From positions 62,001 through 126,000 of the forward strand of contig JAQWRY010000072.1 of NCBI GenBank assembly GCA_029243485.1: a DNA stretch of 64,000 nt, written 5' to 3'. Positions within the stretch are counted from its first letter, which is position 1, and the number at the start of each line of letters is the position of its first letter. Below the pieces are notes generated by a model. That model searched no databases and was not told the DNA's origin. It worked only from the letters and a program-made list of their open reading frames with translations. Below, piece by piece: positions 36,066 to 44,713 of this stretch. Position numbers and translations under genes: made by a program. This stretch comes from Candidatus Binatia bacterium (GTDB lineage: Bacteria > Desulfobacterota > Binatia > UBA12015).

Positions 36066-37772
36066 TCAACGGGCGTCTGTGGTGGCTCCTTTCGTGAGCG
36101 CTTCCCGAACTCGCGGGAAAATCTCTTGTTCGTTGGATGCACGCAAGATCGCAGCGCGGTTTTCTTCGGGGTCGAGACCTCGGGAGATCGCGGAGAGGAT
36201 CTCGAGTTGGACGCCGGTGTCGGCGGCGGGCGTGAGGATGAGGAACACGAAGTGGACGGGCTTATCGTCGATCGCGTTCCAGTCGAGGCCCTCGTTGTGT
36301 CGCGCGAACACCAGGACCGGTCGGGAGAGTCCTTCGAATCGTGCATGCGGCACGGCGATCTCGCCGCCGACGCCCGTATCCATCGTGTCTTCTCGGGCGC
36401 GGACCGCGTTGCGCACCATGTCCTCGCGGAGCCCGGCGAGGCGCGCCGCTCGAACGGACAACTGATCGATCGCCTCGAACCGGTCCGTTACCTCGAGCGT
36501 CGACACGATCCCATCCGCACTGAGGAAGTCGGCGACGGTGCCGGTTTCGCGCCGATGAAGTGCCCAGGCGAGCGCCGGGCCGACGACGACCGAGGAGGCA
36601 ATCGACGCGAAGACAATCGCGACGAACATCTGCGGTCCGATCACTGCCTGATCTCGCGCGACGGCGGCCAGCAGGACGCCCATCGATCCGCCGGGGATGT
36701 GCGCAATCGCGATGGGCACCCGGTCGGCGGCGGGGATCCGACTGGCGAGAGTCCCGAGCCAGGCGCCGCCATATTTGCCGAAGACGGAGAGCAGGGTGAT
36801 GGCGAGGACGAGGCCCGGGGAGAATTCCTCGACGAAATCCACGTGGAGGCAGATGCCCGCAAAGTACAGCGGCACGAAGACGCTCTCGACCATCTGCGTG
36901 ATGACCGAACGCGTGTGTTCGGAGAGTGCATGGTGATCGCCCGCCATGAGACCTGCGACGAGGAACCCGAAGACCGGATGGATGCCCAGCGAGGCGGTCA
37001 AAACACCGCAGGCGAGTCCGAGGCAGACCACCGTGGAGAGTGGGGCGGCGGGGCTCGGGTAGCCGCGAGCGTCGAGTGCCTGGAGCCAGCGTGTCACGAC
37101 AGAGCGTCCGAACGTCGCCGCGACCCCGGTGAAGACGACTACGGCTGCGATGCTGACTATGGCGGAGCCGGTGCCCGGTCCGGTTCCGGCCAGACTCAGC
37201 ACCATTGCGAGGACCGCCCAGCCGAGCAGGTCGTTGATCGCCATGGCGGAGAGCAGCAGCAGGCCGAGATCGGATTTGGCAATGCGGAGATCGAGGAGCA
37301 GGCGCGCCACGACCGTGATCGCCGTTATCGACACAGCAGCGCCTACCAGCAGCGAAAATGCGGGGCGGGTCGCCGGTACCTCCGCCCAGGTCTCGTACAT
37401 GAACCACGCGGCGGTCGTGCCGAGCGCAAGAGGCACGAGGACGCCGGTAATCGCGATCGACAGGGACTGGCGGCGGAGCTTCCAGGCCGACGCCACGTCG
37501 ACCTCTAGCCCGATCACGAGAAGCAGGAACAGGATGCCGAGCTGTGCGGTCGCATCGAACAGGGCGAGTTGCACGGGGTCGTCCGGGAACAGCATCGAGA
37601 ACCATCCCGGCGCGAGGTTCCCGAGGACGGAGGCGCCGAGAAGCAGTCCGGCGAGGATTTCCCCAACGAGGGGAGGCTGGCCGAAGCGCCGAGAGATCTC
37701 CCCCAGTAGTCGCGCCAGTCCGAGCACCACGAGGAGCTGGACGAGGAACAGGAGGAGCTGACCCTCATGCAT
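36066..37772 (-). CDS. CPA2 cation/proton antiporter (KefB-like) with PTS EIIA-like domain
   Basis: 568 residues. Residues 1-400 carry about 12 helices of a CPA2 Na+/H+ or K+/H+ exchanger: FGQPPLVGEILAGLLLG, LFLLLVIGLEVD, SAMAINDLLGWAVLA (the ND ion pair), GFLVAGLMAGDHH. From about 430 a soluble domain resembles nitrogen-type PTS EIIA (GGEIAVPHARFEGLSRPVL, with the phosphorylatable His near 474). EIIA in place of the usual RCK/TrkA_N gate suggests control by phosphotransfer or a nucleotide-like ligand. Third or fourth gene of a minus-strand run with DoxX, LolA-like and RND-like genes. Confidence 0.88.
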   Translation of the reverse strand: MHEGQLLLFLVQLLVVLGLARLLGEISRRFGQPPLVGEILAGLLLGASVLGNLAPGWFSMLFPDDPVQLALFDATAQLGILFLLLVIGLEVDVASAWKLRRQSLSIAITGVLVPLALGTTAAWFMYETWAEVPATRPAFSLLVGAAVSITAITVVARLLLDLRIAKSDLGLLLLSAMAINDLLGWAVLAMVLSLAGTGPGTGSAIVSIAAVVVFTGVAATFGRSVVTRWLQALDARGYPSPAAPLSTVVCLGLACGVLTASLGIHPVFGFLVAGLMAGDHHALSEHTRSVITQMVESVFVPLYFAGICLHVDFVEEFSPGLVLAITLLSVFGKYGGAWLGTLASRIPAADRVPIAIAHIPGGSMGVLLAAVARDQAVIGPQMFVAIVFASIASSVVVGPALAWALHRRETGTVADFLSADGIVSTLEVTDRFEAIDQLSVRAARLAGLREDMVRNAVRAREDTMDTGVGGEIAVPHARFEGLSRPVLVFARHNEGLDWNAIDDKPVHFVFLILTPAADTGVQLEILSAISRGLDPEENRAAILRASNEQEIFPRVREALTKGATTDAR

Positions 37773-37777
37773 GGGTG

Positions 37778-38602
37778 TCAGTCTACAGGAGTTGGAGGCT
37801 TAGAGTTTTGGTCGCCCGCCGGGAGGTCTCTGCGAGTCGGGGCCGGAGCGGCGACCGGTCCAAGCGCGAAGAGCAGGATCAGGCCGGCAACGATCGCTGC
37901 CTTCACAAACCACTGATGAATCTGCAGATTCGGCGGGTAGGCGGCACCCGGGGAGAGATCCCCGTGCACCAGGATCGTCGATGCAATCGTCACGACCGCC
38001 AGCGGGATGGTCGAGCCCCGAACGGCGCGGCCGGCGACGATCAGCATGCCGAAGATGATCTGAACTGCGATCGCGACCGGAATCGCATTCGTGTTCCCAC
38101 CGGACGCCTGCACGTGCTCGAAGCGTGTTTCATAGAACAGCGCCTGCCACAGCGCGTTCGCGACGAAATAGCCGCCGATGAGGACGCGTCCTAGGACGAC
38201 GGCTCGCAGGTCGATGGGCGCGCCTCGCCGCGGCGCTGCGAACGCGAGCATCAACGAACCGACCAGGGCGAGCTGAACCAGGAGCGCCTTTGCGTTGACC
38301 TGGGTGTGCGCGTCGATCGGGTACTCACCGATCCCGCCGGGGCCGAGATCCGTGTGCAGTAGTGTCGCGATCAGGCCGGCTACCGCCATCAGCGGCAAGG
38401 TCGCCGGACGAACCGCCCGTCCGGCCGCAACCACAAGCCCGCAAACCAGATAGACGGCCGCGACCGGTACGATCACCAAGGAGGGTGCGCCGATCTGGTC
38501 GAGGTACGCGGCGCGCAGATCCCAAGTATAGAGCCACCAGCCGCCGTTGAGCGCGAAGCAAAGGCCGAGGAGAATGCGCCCGAACGTCAGAATTGTCGCC
38601 AC
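37778..38602 (-). CDS. tandem DoxX-like membrane protein
   Basis: 274 residues with about eight helices in two homologous halves. First half: FGRILLGLCFALNGGWWLY, GLVVAAGRAVRPATLPLM, ATLLHTDLGPGG; second half: LGRVLIGGYFVANALWQALF, GMLIVAGRAVRGSTIPLAV, TILVHGDLSPGAA. The repeat of the R-x-L-x-G and AGRAVR blocks shows internal duplication of a DoxX/DoxD four-helix unit. GTG at 38602 is the best start; upstream residues to 38686 are not membrane-like. DoxX proteins act in redox or quinone chemistry, but this one has no assigned role. Five bases upstream of the antiporter gene. Confidence 0.75.
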   Translation of the reverse strand: MATILTFGRILLGLCFALNGGWWLYTWDLRAAYLDQIGAPSLVIVPVAAVYLVCGLVVAAGRAVRPATLPLMAVAGLIATLLHTDLGPGGIGEYPIDAHTQVNAKALLVQLALVGSLMLAFAAPRRGAPIDLRAVVLGRVLIGGYFVANALWQALFYETRFEHVQASGGNTNAIPVAIAVQIIFGMLIVAGRAVRGSTIPLAVVTIASTILVHGDLSPGAAYPPNLQIHQWFVKAAIVAGLILLFALGPVAAPAPTRRDLPAGDQNSKPPTPVD

Positions 38603-38639
38603 ATGTGCCTCGCTTCGAGCCTGGGTGTGACGGTGGGGC

Positions 38640-39407
38640 TCACCGCTTGAGGTGGGCGGGAGAGAACGTGTTGTCGGGGACGTCACCGTTGTACTCGATC
38701 TCGACGGTCTCGAGTCGGGACTGGGTGTCGTTCTGCAGGTTCTTCATGTGCTGGTCGCGGATGGTGAGAATACCGTCCACTTCCTCCACGACGTCGACAG
38801 TCCACTCCTTGTACGGCTTGCCGTCCTTGTCGGAGAACTCGCGCTTGAGGACAATGAGATCCTTCGGATCGATCGAGATCACCATCGAGCCGTAGATCGC
38901 TTTCTCCTTGTCCTTCGGCGTGGCTTTGACCTGCTTCACCGCCCGCCCGCCTATGCCGCCGTCGCCGACGTACTCGTACGTATAGTCGCTGACTACCGGC
39001 TCGACCATGTCCGAAACGAAGAACGTCGACTCGAGGAACGGGTTCTTGCGGATTTGACCGCTCACCTTCATCGGGTTCGGGGCCATCGCGATCTTCATGT
39101 ACTGCTCAGACTGCGCGCCGGGTTTCTCGAGGAACAAGAAGCGGATGCCCTTGAGTGCCACCGGCTCGGAGACCTCGAGGTACGAGGCCCGTTGGCCCTT
39201 GATCATCTTCGAGCTGAGACCGACGGTTCGGGGGTCTCCGTGCGGTGGCGTCAGCTTGAGCTTGGCTTGGACCGGGACTTTCGGCAGGTTGTCGACCGCC
39301 TTTTGGACCAGGGTGCCGGCGTCGTCCTCGCTCAGGGCGGGGGTGGCGACGGCGAGAAACGCGGGAAGGACGGACAGCGCCGCCGTGAGCTTCATGTTCT
39401 TCAGCAT
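38640..39407 (-). CDS. outer-membrane lipoprotein-sorting (LolA-like) protein
   Basis: Periplasmic 255-residue protein with signal peptide (AALSVLPAFLAVATPALS) and the LolA/LolB-like fold of the COG2834/DUF family that partners MmpL/RND exporters: VPVQAKLKLTPPHGDPRTV, MKIAMAPNPMKVSGQIRKNP, DSDY-type region SDMVEPVVSDYTYEYVGDGG, and MVISIDPKDLIVLKREFSD. It probably ferries a lipid across the periplasm. The start overlaps the end of the RND-like gene by 7 bases, so the two are translated together. Confidence 0.84.
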   Translation of the reverse strand: MLKNMKLTAALSVLPAFLAVATPALSEDDAGTLVQKAVDNLPKVPVQAKLKLTPPHGDPRTVGLSSKMIKGQRASYLEVSEPVALKGIRFLFLEKPGAQSEQYMKIAMAPNPMKVSGQIRKNPFLESTFFVSDMVEPVVSDYTYEYVGDGGIGGRAVKQVKATPKDKEKAIYGSMVISIDPKDLIVLKREFSDKDGKPYKEWTVDVVEEVDGILTIRDQHMKNLQNDTQSRLETVEIEYNGDVPDNTFSPAHLKR

Positions 39408-40588
39408 GGCATTCGTTCCGAGGGTGGCTGCGACCTAGCGGAATTCTTGGGAAATGACGACTTCTTTTCGGTCGAAGTTTCGAGACGGTCCGAGAGGATC
39501 CGGGTGAGGTTGAGGAAGACTTTGGCTGTAATCCTTGGATAGCGCCTTTGGATGCGACCGAGAAAGTCCCCGTCGAGGATCAGATACTCGGACGGCTCCG
39601 AGGGGCCCACGTCGGCGGACCGCGGCATGTGCCGGACCAATCCCATCTCCCCGATGACGTCCCCCCGACCCATATCTCGGATCGAGGTCTTCGTGGCGTC
39701 GACGAACACGCCGGCCTGGCCGGAAAGAAGCACGTACAGTTCTTCTTCGAGATCGCCCTTCCGGGTGATGTAGGTGCCCGGCTCGGCCTGTTCGAGGCGG
39801 GCCATGAGGACCACGATACGCGCATGTAGGGGCCGCAGGTTCGCGAAGAGCCGGATCTCCTTGTGGGGCTCCGGGCCGAGTTTCACGAACAGCAGGTCCC
39901 ACAGGGTGATGATGCGCGTCGACATGACCAGCGTCGGTACGAGGAGGAGGTCGGTCACGAGCGCCAGCGCGAGCGTCGTGTACACGATGGGCTGGCCTAC
40001 GCTTCGGCCGACGCGCAGGAGGGCTTCCTCCTGACTGCCGGTTCGGCGCAGCTCGTCGTTGAGCGCACTCAAGTAGTGGATCGTGTCGTCGACGGCGATG
40101 CCGATCGCGATCACGTTGGGAACGAGCGCGAGGACGCCCGTCGGGATCGAGAGGAACAGGAGTGACCGCAGCACGAGAAGAACGAGCAGCGTCTGCAGGC
40201 CGGTAATGGCGAGTTCTTCCGGAGCGAAGATCTGCTCGGCGGCGTCGCGGATCTGATCCTCGATTCCGAGCCGTATGAACTCCTCGTCCGAGAGCGGGTC
40301 GAAGAGCACGAGGGCGCTGGTCTTCTTGCCGTTCGGTGAGACGACGTTGCCCACCGCAAGCGGGTCGTCGTAGACGCGCTTGCGGAACGCGGCTGCGCTC
40401 TCGGCGAGCGTCTGCGACAGGCGATCGCGGAGTCGACCCGTATCTGTAAGGCGAACACTCCGAGGAAGAGCGTTCAGGAGAACGATCGAGCCGACGGTGA
40501 TGTGAGGGTGGCGGATTGGGAACCGCAGGGGCCGGACCAACTGTCGGAAGACAAACCACGGCGGCAGGCTCGGGTTCAAGTGGAACAA
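39401..40588 (-). CDS. shortened RND/MMPL transporter with C-terminal cNMP-binding domain
   Basis: 395 residues. Pieces of an RND lipid exporter appear in the normal order, but segments between them seem missing: RHPHITVGSIVLLNALPRS, then periplasmic DPLAVGNVVSPNGKKTSALV, then SLLFLSIPTGVLALVPN, then IAIGIAVDDTIHYLSALNDE (transmembrane Asp motif), then TTLALALVTDLLLVPTLV. The C-terminus (from about 265) is a cyclic-nucleotide-binding fold (GTYITRKGDLEEELYVLLSG, GRGDVIGEMGLVRHMPRSA). Full-length relatives exceed 800 residues and ~11 helices. TTG is the only start near 40588, with an in-frame TGA upstream. Probably non-functional as a pump. Confidence 0.65.
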   Translation of the reverse strand: MFHLNPSLPPWFVFRQLVRPLRFPIRHPHITVGSIVLLNALPRSVRLTDTGRLRDRLSQTLAESAAAFRKRVYDDPLAVGNVVSPNGKKTSALVLFDPLSDEEFIRLGIEDQIRDAAEQIFAPEELAITGLQTLLVLLVLRSLLFLSIPTGVLALVPNVIAIGIAVDDTIHYLSALNDELRRTGSQEEALLRVGRSVGQPIVYTTLALALVTDLLLVPTLVMSTRIITLWDLLFVKLGPEPHKEIRLFANLRPLHARIVVLMARLEQAEPGTYITRKGDLEEELYVLLSGQAGVFVDATKTSIRDMGRGDVIGEMGLVRHMPRSADVGPSEPSEYLILDGDFLGRIQRRYPRITAKVFLNLTRILSDRLETSTEKKSSFPKNSARSQPPSERMPC

Positions 40589-40698
40589 TGCAGTCTGTGA
40601 CGTAGCGTGCGAACCGATAGCCCAGAGTATTCACGCGCGGGCTTATCCGGGGGCGGGCATCGTGCTCCAACGACTCCCAGACAACAGGGGGGAACGGA

Positions 40699-41010
40699 AT
40701 GGAGCTTCGAAATCATATAAACCGGATCTTGTTCGAGCGCGGGCTGGCCGAGGGCGAACTCGCCTCGGTCTGTCGTCTCGATCAGGGGCACTTGAATCGA
40801 ATCAAGAACGGCCGCGTGAAGCCGAGTCTCGTCACAGCGCTGAAGATCGGCAGCGCGCTCGGGATGGAGGTCAATCGGATCTTCTATCTCGATGGGCTCG
40901 AGGGGGCCGACGTGCCAGCGGCGACGCGGGCGAATGCACGGGCAGAGCGCGAGCCGCACGCGAGCGAGCGTCGACCGCGCGCGGCGAGTGGAATGCGTTC
41001 GACTCGCTAG
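40699..41010 (+). CDS. XRE-type helix-turn-helix protein
   Basis: 103-residue DNA-binding protein: RNHINRILFERGLAEGELAS, then recognition helix region CRLDQGHLNRIKNGRVKPSL, then ALKIGSALGMEVNRIFYLDG completes the five-helix lambda-repressor-like fold. The tail from residue 72 is Ala/Arg-rich and probably disordered. ATG follows GGGGGGAA. Its stop codon is inside the left arm of the inverted repeat at 41008-41059. Target unknown; the divergent neighbour is the shortened RND operon 110 bases away. Confidence 0.8.
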   Translation: MELRNHINRILFERGLAEGELASVCRLDQGHLNRIKNGRVKPSLVTALKIGSALGMEVNRIFYLDGLEGADVPAATRANARAEREPHASERRPRAASGMRSTR

Positions 41011-41059
41011 TGCATCGCAGGCGACATGATATTGATGTGATGTCGCTTACGGTGCACTA
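41008..41059. repeat. 20-bp imperfect inverted repeat overlapping a stop codon
   Basis: Arms 41008-41027 and 41040-41059 match at 17 of 20 positions (outer TAGTGCA/TGCACTA and inner GCGACAT/ATGTCGC are perfect) around a 12-base AT-rich loop. It starts in the TAG of the HTH gene and ends 10 bases before the convergent SH3 gene stop. No T-run; either a bidirectional terminator-like structure or a small mobile or REP-type element. Confidence 0.6.
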
Positions 41060-41068
41060 GGCTCGGGA

Positions 41069-41644
41069 TCAGACGCGAAGTCGGTTGCTGCGCTTGTTGC
41101 GCGAGCTGCGACTCAAGATCGCACCGACGATCATCCCGAAGACCAGGATCGACGCGCCGGTCACCCACTCGCGCCACCGGACCAGCGCTCGGAGTTCGTG
41201 GTTCTCGGTGGTGAGCTGTGCGATCCGCTCACGTTGCTCGGTGTCGGAGGTTTCGAACGAGCGGTTTTCCGAGAGGAGCCTCTCGGCTTCGTCTTCGGTC
41301 TTCTCGAGTCGGGTGCGGAGCGTGCGGGTCTCGGTTTCGAGTTGGGAGAGCCGGATCGCCGGGGGCGGATCGCCGGAGAGGTATCCGCCGGGGATCCAGC
41401 CTTCGCGTTCGTCTTCGAGGCGGACGTGGGTCCACCCGTTTTCGCTGCCGAGAACGGTGACGGGTTGATGGCTCGAGACGGTTCCGATGATTCTGTACTC
41501 GGTGCTCGCGCCCCGTCGCAAGTTTAGCTTGACTTCACCGCTGACCCAAGAGGCCTCCGCCGCGCGGGCCGGACCTCCTGCCGCCAAAACGAGCATCGTC
41601 GCCGCGAGCGCCGCCGCCGAGCTTCGTCCGAACCGCACCTTCAT
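41069..41644 (-). CDS. YgiM-like SH3 protein with coiled coil and C-terminal anchor
   Basis: 191 residues: signal peptide (AAALAATMLVLAAGGPARA), bacterial SH3 domain (VKLNLRRGASTEYRIIGTV, WTHVRLEDEREGWIPGGYL), a coiled coil of about 65 residues (LSQLETETRTLRTRLEKTED), and a C-terminal membrane helix (GASILVFGMIVGAILS) with basic end. This is the TIGR04211 SH3-and-anchor layout seen in E. coli YgiM. Start: of two nearby ATGs, the one at 41644 has GGAGGA at proper distance; the one at 41650 overlaps it. Probably acts at the envelope on peptidoglycan-linked processes; role not known. Confidence 0.87.
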   Translation of the reverse strand: MKVRFGRSSAAALAATMLVLAAGGPARAAEASWVSGEVKLNLRRGASTEYRIIGTVSSHQPVTVLGSENGWTHVRLEDEREGWIPGGYLSGDPPPAIRLSQLETETRTLRTRLEKTEDEAERLLSENRSFETSDTEQRERIAQLTTENHELRALVRWREWVTGASILVFGMIVGAILSRSSRNKRSNRLRV

Positions 41645-41781
41645 TTCCATTCCTCCGCCACGCTGGGTCAGTATCGCGGTAATTCCCGATAGGACAAGGG
41701 GGCTGGATTCCACCGGTGCCAGCTGCCAGAACTGTGTCTGGGCCCGGTCAGGGCCGGGACCACCAACGGAGGACGGCTCTG

Positions 41782-41892
41782 ATGCAAGGACCAATCGACG
41801 ACTACATTCTCTTCATTACCGGCATGGTGGTTTTCGGGGTCGCTCTGGCCGGCGTGATGGCGATCATGGGCCGCATGCACACCGAAGACTAG
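41782..41892 (+). CDS. 36-residue single-pass membrane peptide, hypothetical
   Basis: MQGPIDDYILFITGMVVFG and [17 protein letters not shown] make a short acidic N-end, one membrane helix and a polar C-end. A GGAGG lies ten bases before the ATG. Its stop codon overlaps the folA stop (convergent). It lies opposite the region upstream of the SH3 gene. Too short for family recognition; the helix, ribosome site and clean boundaries favour a real gene. Confidence 0.45.
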   Translation: MQGPIDDYILFITGMVVFGVALAGVMAIMGRMHTED

Positions 41893-42379
41893 CTTCGCCG
41901 TTCGAGCACGAGGAATGCGAACGGGTGCTCGTTGCGCTCGTCCGCTCCGTGCTCCTCACGTGAAACCTCCCGCCACGCTGTCTCCGCGAGGTCCGGGAAG
42001 TGCACGTCGCCTTGGACGTCGGCTCCGACGCGCGTGAGATATAGGCGATTCGCCGTGGGCAGGGCGAGCTCGTAAACACCCGCTCCGCCGATCACGAACG
42101 CCTCGTCGTCTCCCGCACGTTCGGCTTCGGAGAGCGCCTCGTCGAGCCTGCTCGAAACCGTGCAGCCTGGTGAGGTGTATTCGCTCGAGCGCGAGAGGAC
42201 GACGTTCGTGCGCTTGGGGAGTGGCTTTCCGATCGACTCATGGGTCTTGCGACCCATGATGACATGGTGGCCCGTGGTGAGCTCACGGAAGCGCTTCAGG
42301 TCTGCCGAGAGCTTCCAGGGAAGCGCGCCGTCGCGCCCGATCACGCCGTTGCGCGCGACGGCTGCGATGAGCGACACGG

Positions 42380-42383
<4 letters not shown>
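41889..42383 (-). CDS. folA: dihydrofolate reductase
   Basis: NADPH-dependent reduction of dihydrofolate to tetrahydrofolate. 164 residues: [33 protein letters not shown] (catalytic Asp), [58 protein letters not shown]. Its ATG overlaps the thyA stop (ATGA), the common thyA-folA coupling by which DHFR recycles the dihydrofolate made by ThyA. Confidence 0.96.
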
Positions 42384-43174
<791 letters not shown>

Positions 43175-43248
43175 GGGCGTAAGATACACACCAAAGAGGG
43201 CGTCCTTCCACCGAACATCAGCTCGATGGTCGGGGGGGAAGGGGTCTT

Positions 43249-43267
43249 GTTCGGCCTGTGGCCGAAC
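43249..43267. promoter_or_regulatory. 8-bp perfect hairpin between divergent thyA and outer-membrane protein genes
   Basis: GTTCGGCC, TGT, GGCCGAAC. It is 75 bases upstream of thyA and 194 upstream of the divergent gene. No terminator T-run. Operator or RNA leader structure are both possible; the rest of this 286-base gap shows nothing I can name. Confidence 0.3.
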
Positions 43268-43460
43268 TGTAGGCAGGTGCGCACAGTAGTGGCACACCCT
43301 GCGCGAGGCCAAGAGCCCGCGAGACGCGAAGACTGTGGTGTGGACACCCCGGCCGAGGAGGCACAGGGGTTGGTTTAGGATGAGGGGATGCGGAGGCGAG
43401 CCGGTGGGTCCGGTGAGTCATTCCGTGTTTTATCGCGTGGAGTCAAGAGGAGGAATTAGA

Positions 43461-44498
43461 ATGATGAATCGTAAGAAGCTTGCCCGTAGCAGCGTCGCTG
43501 CGCTCGTGGCTCTCGGCCTGGCGTCGGCGCCGGCCTTCGCAGATGAGATCGAAGCCGTAGAAATAATCGTCGGCGAAGAGATCGTTGCTCCGCCCGCGGA
43601 GCCGTGCCCGGAGTGTGCCGTGAACAACGGTGCGGTCACCATCGCCGTCGGAAACGACGTCACAAATGCCTACTTCTTCCGCGGCATTCTGCAGGAGAAG
43701 ACCGGCGTCATCTGGCAGCCCTGGGGCGAGGTCAGTTTCGGTCTCTACGAGGCGGCCGATGACTCTGAGCTCATTTCGGATGTTTCGCTGACGTTGGGCA
43801 CCTGGAACAGCGTGCAAACCAGCCAGACCTCTGCCAGACGTCCGGGCGGAACCGGCCCGGGCAACTGGTACGAGTCCGACCTCTACGCCGCCATTGGCAT
43901 GGGGATGAACAACGGCGTCGGAGTGGGCGTGTCTTACATCGCTTACATGAGCCCGAACAACGCGTTCGGGACCGTTCAGGAGATCGATCTCGACCTCTCG
44001 TACGACGACTCCGGTCTCTACAGCGGCGAGATGCAGAACCTGGGCTTCGGTTTGAACCCGTACGGCCTGATCTCGTTCGAGCTCGACAAGACCAGGTTCG
44101 GCACCGAAGAGGGCATCTATGCCGAGGTCGGCATCGAGCCGAGCGTTTCGGTCATGGGTGACACGGATTACCCCGTGACGATCGGTGTTCCTCTCACGAT
44201 GGGTATGTCGGTGGACAACTACTACCTGCCCACCAACAACTTGAACGGCAGCAACCCGGGCGACGACTGGTTCGGCTACGCGTCGGCCGGCGTCGGCGTC
44301 GGCGTGCCGCTGGCCTTCGTGCCGGCCCGTTTCGGCTCTTTCAGCGCCGGCGTCTCGGGTCAGTGGCTCGCGCTCGGGAGCAACCTGCAGCGATTCAACA
44401 ACGGTCCTTCCAATGGCAACGTTGGCACGAAGACGAACCCCGAAGAGGGTCGCTTCGGCGAGTGGATCGGCGTAGCCAGCGTGAACTGGGAGTACTGA
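43461..44498 (+). CDS. outer-membrane beta-barrel protein
   Basis: 345 residues with signal peptide (ARSSVAALVALGLASAPAFA). The mature part alternates polar and aromatic strands (VTIAVGNDVTNAYFFRGILQ, AAIGMGMNNGVGVGVSYIAY, ASAGVGVGVPLAFVPARFGS) and ends in a terminal Trp-Glu-Tyr strand (GVASVNWEY), the C-terminal aromatic expected by the BAM complex. The N-terminal VTNAYFFRG resembles TorF-type barrels. About 16 strands are possible. ATG at 43461 has AGAGGAGG ahead; a second ATG follows directly. Substrate unknown. Followed by a very strong terminator. Confidence 0.85.
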   Translation: MMNRKKLARSSVAALVALGLASAPAFADEIEAVEIIVGEEIVAPPAEPCPECAVNNGAVTIAVGNDVTNAYFFRGILQEKTGVIWQPWGEVSFGLYEAADDSELISDVSLTLGTWNSVQTSQTSARRPGGTGPGNWYESDLYAAIGMGMNNGVGVGVSYIAYMSPNNAFGTVQEIDLDLSYDDSGLYSGEMQNLGFGLNPYGLISFELDKTRFGTEEGIYAEVGIEPSVSVMGDTDYPVTIGVPLTMGMSVDNYYLPTNNLNGSNPGDDWFGYASAGVGVGVPLAFVPARFGSFSAGVSGQWLALGSNLQRFNNGPSNGNVGTKTNPEEGRFGEWIGVASVNWEY

Positions 44499-44554
44499 TC
44501 TCCTAGGAAGTACTTCGTTCGCCACCGTGTTTGGCGTCGAACGCGCAGCATCGG

Positions 44555-44602
44555 CGGCCGGGTAGGAGCATATTTGAAGCTCCTACCCGGCCGTTTTTTT
44601 TT
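44555..44602 (+). terminator. intrinsic terminator
   Basis: Perfect 15-bp stem (CGGCCGGGTAGGAGC and its complement), 9-base loop, then nine T. It is 57 bases after the outer-membrane protein stop and is the strongest terminator in the window. Confidence 0.96.
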
Positions 44603-44637
44603 GAGCCCCCGCCCATCCCGCCGAAGATTCTCCGTAG

Positions 44638-44654
44638 AAGGTTCCGGGAACCTT
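44638..44654. promoter_or_regulatory. palindrome upstream of delta-60 protein
   Basis: AAGGTTCC, G, GGAACCTT: a perfect 8-bp inverted repeat with a one-base centre, 60 bases upstream of the next gene, where a repressor or activator site would lie. The regulator is unknown. Confidence 0.4.
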
Positions 44655-44713
44655 TCTGACGGTACGAAAAGTTCTTGAGTCCACTCGAACGTTCGTCGTA
44701 GGAACCGTAGGTG

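Noticed and set aside
35910..37508. 532-residue plus-strand frame opposite the antiporter
   Set aside because: Asp/Arg/Glu-rich shadow with no hydrophobic core; the antiporter is unambiguous.
39435..40670. 411-residue alternative minus-strand frame over the shortened RND gene
   Set aside because: Arg/His/Pro-rich shadow; the frame with RND and cNMP motifs is preferred.
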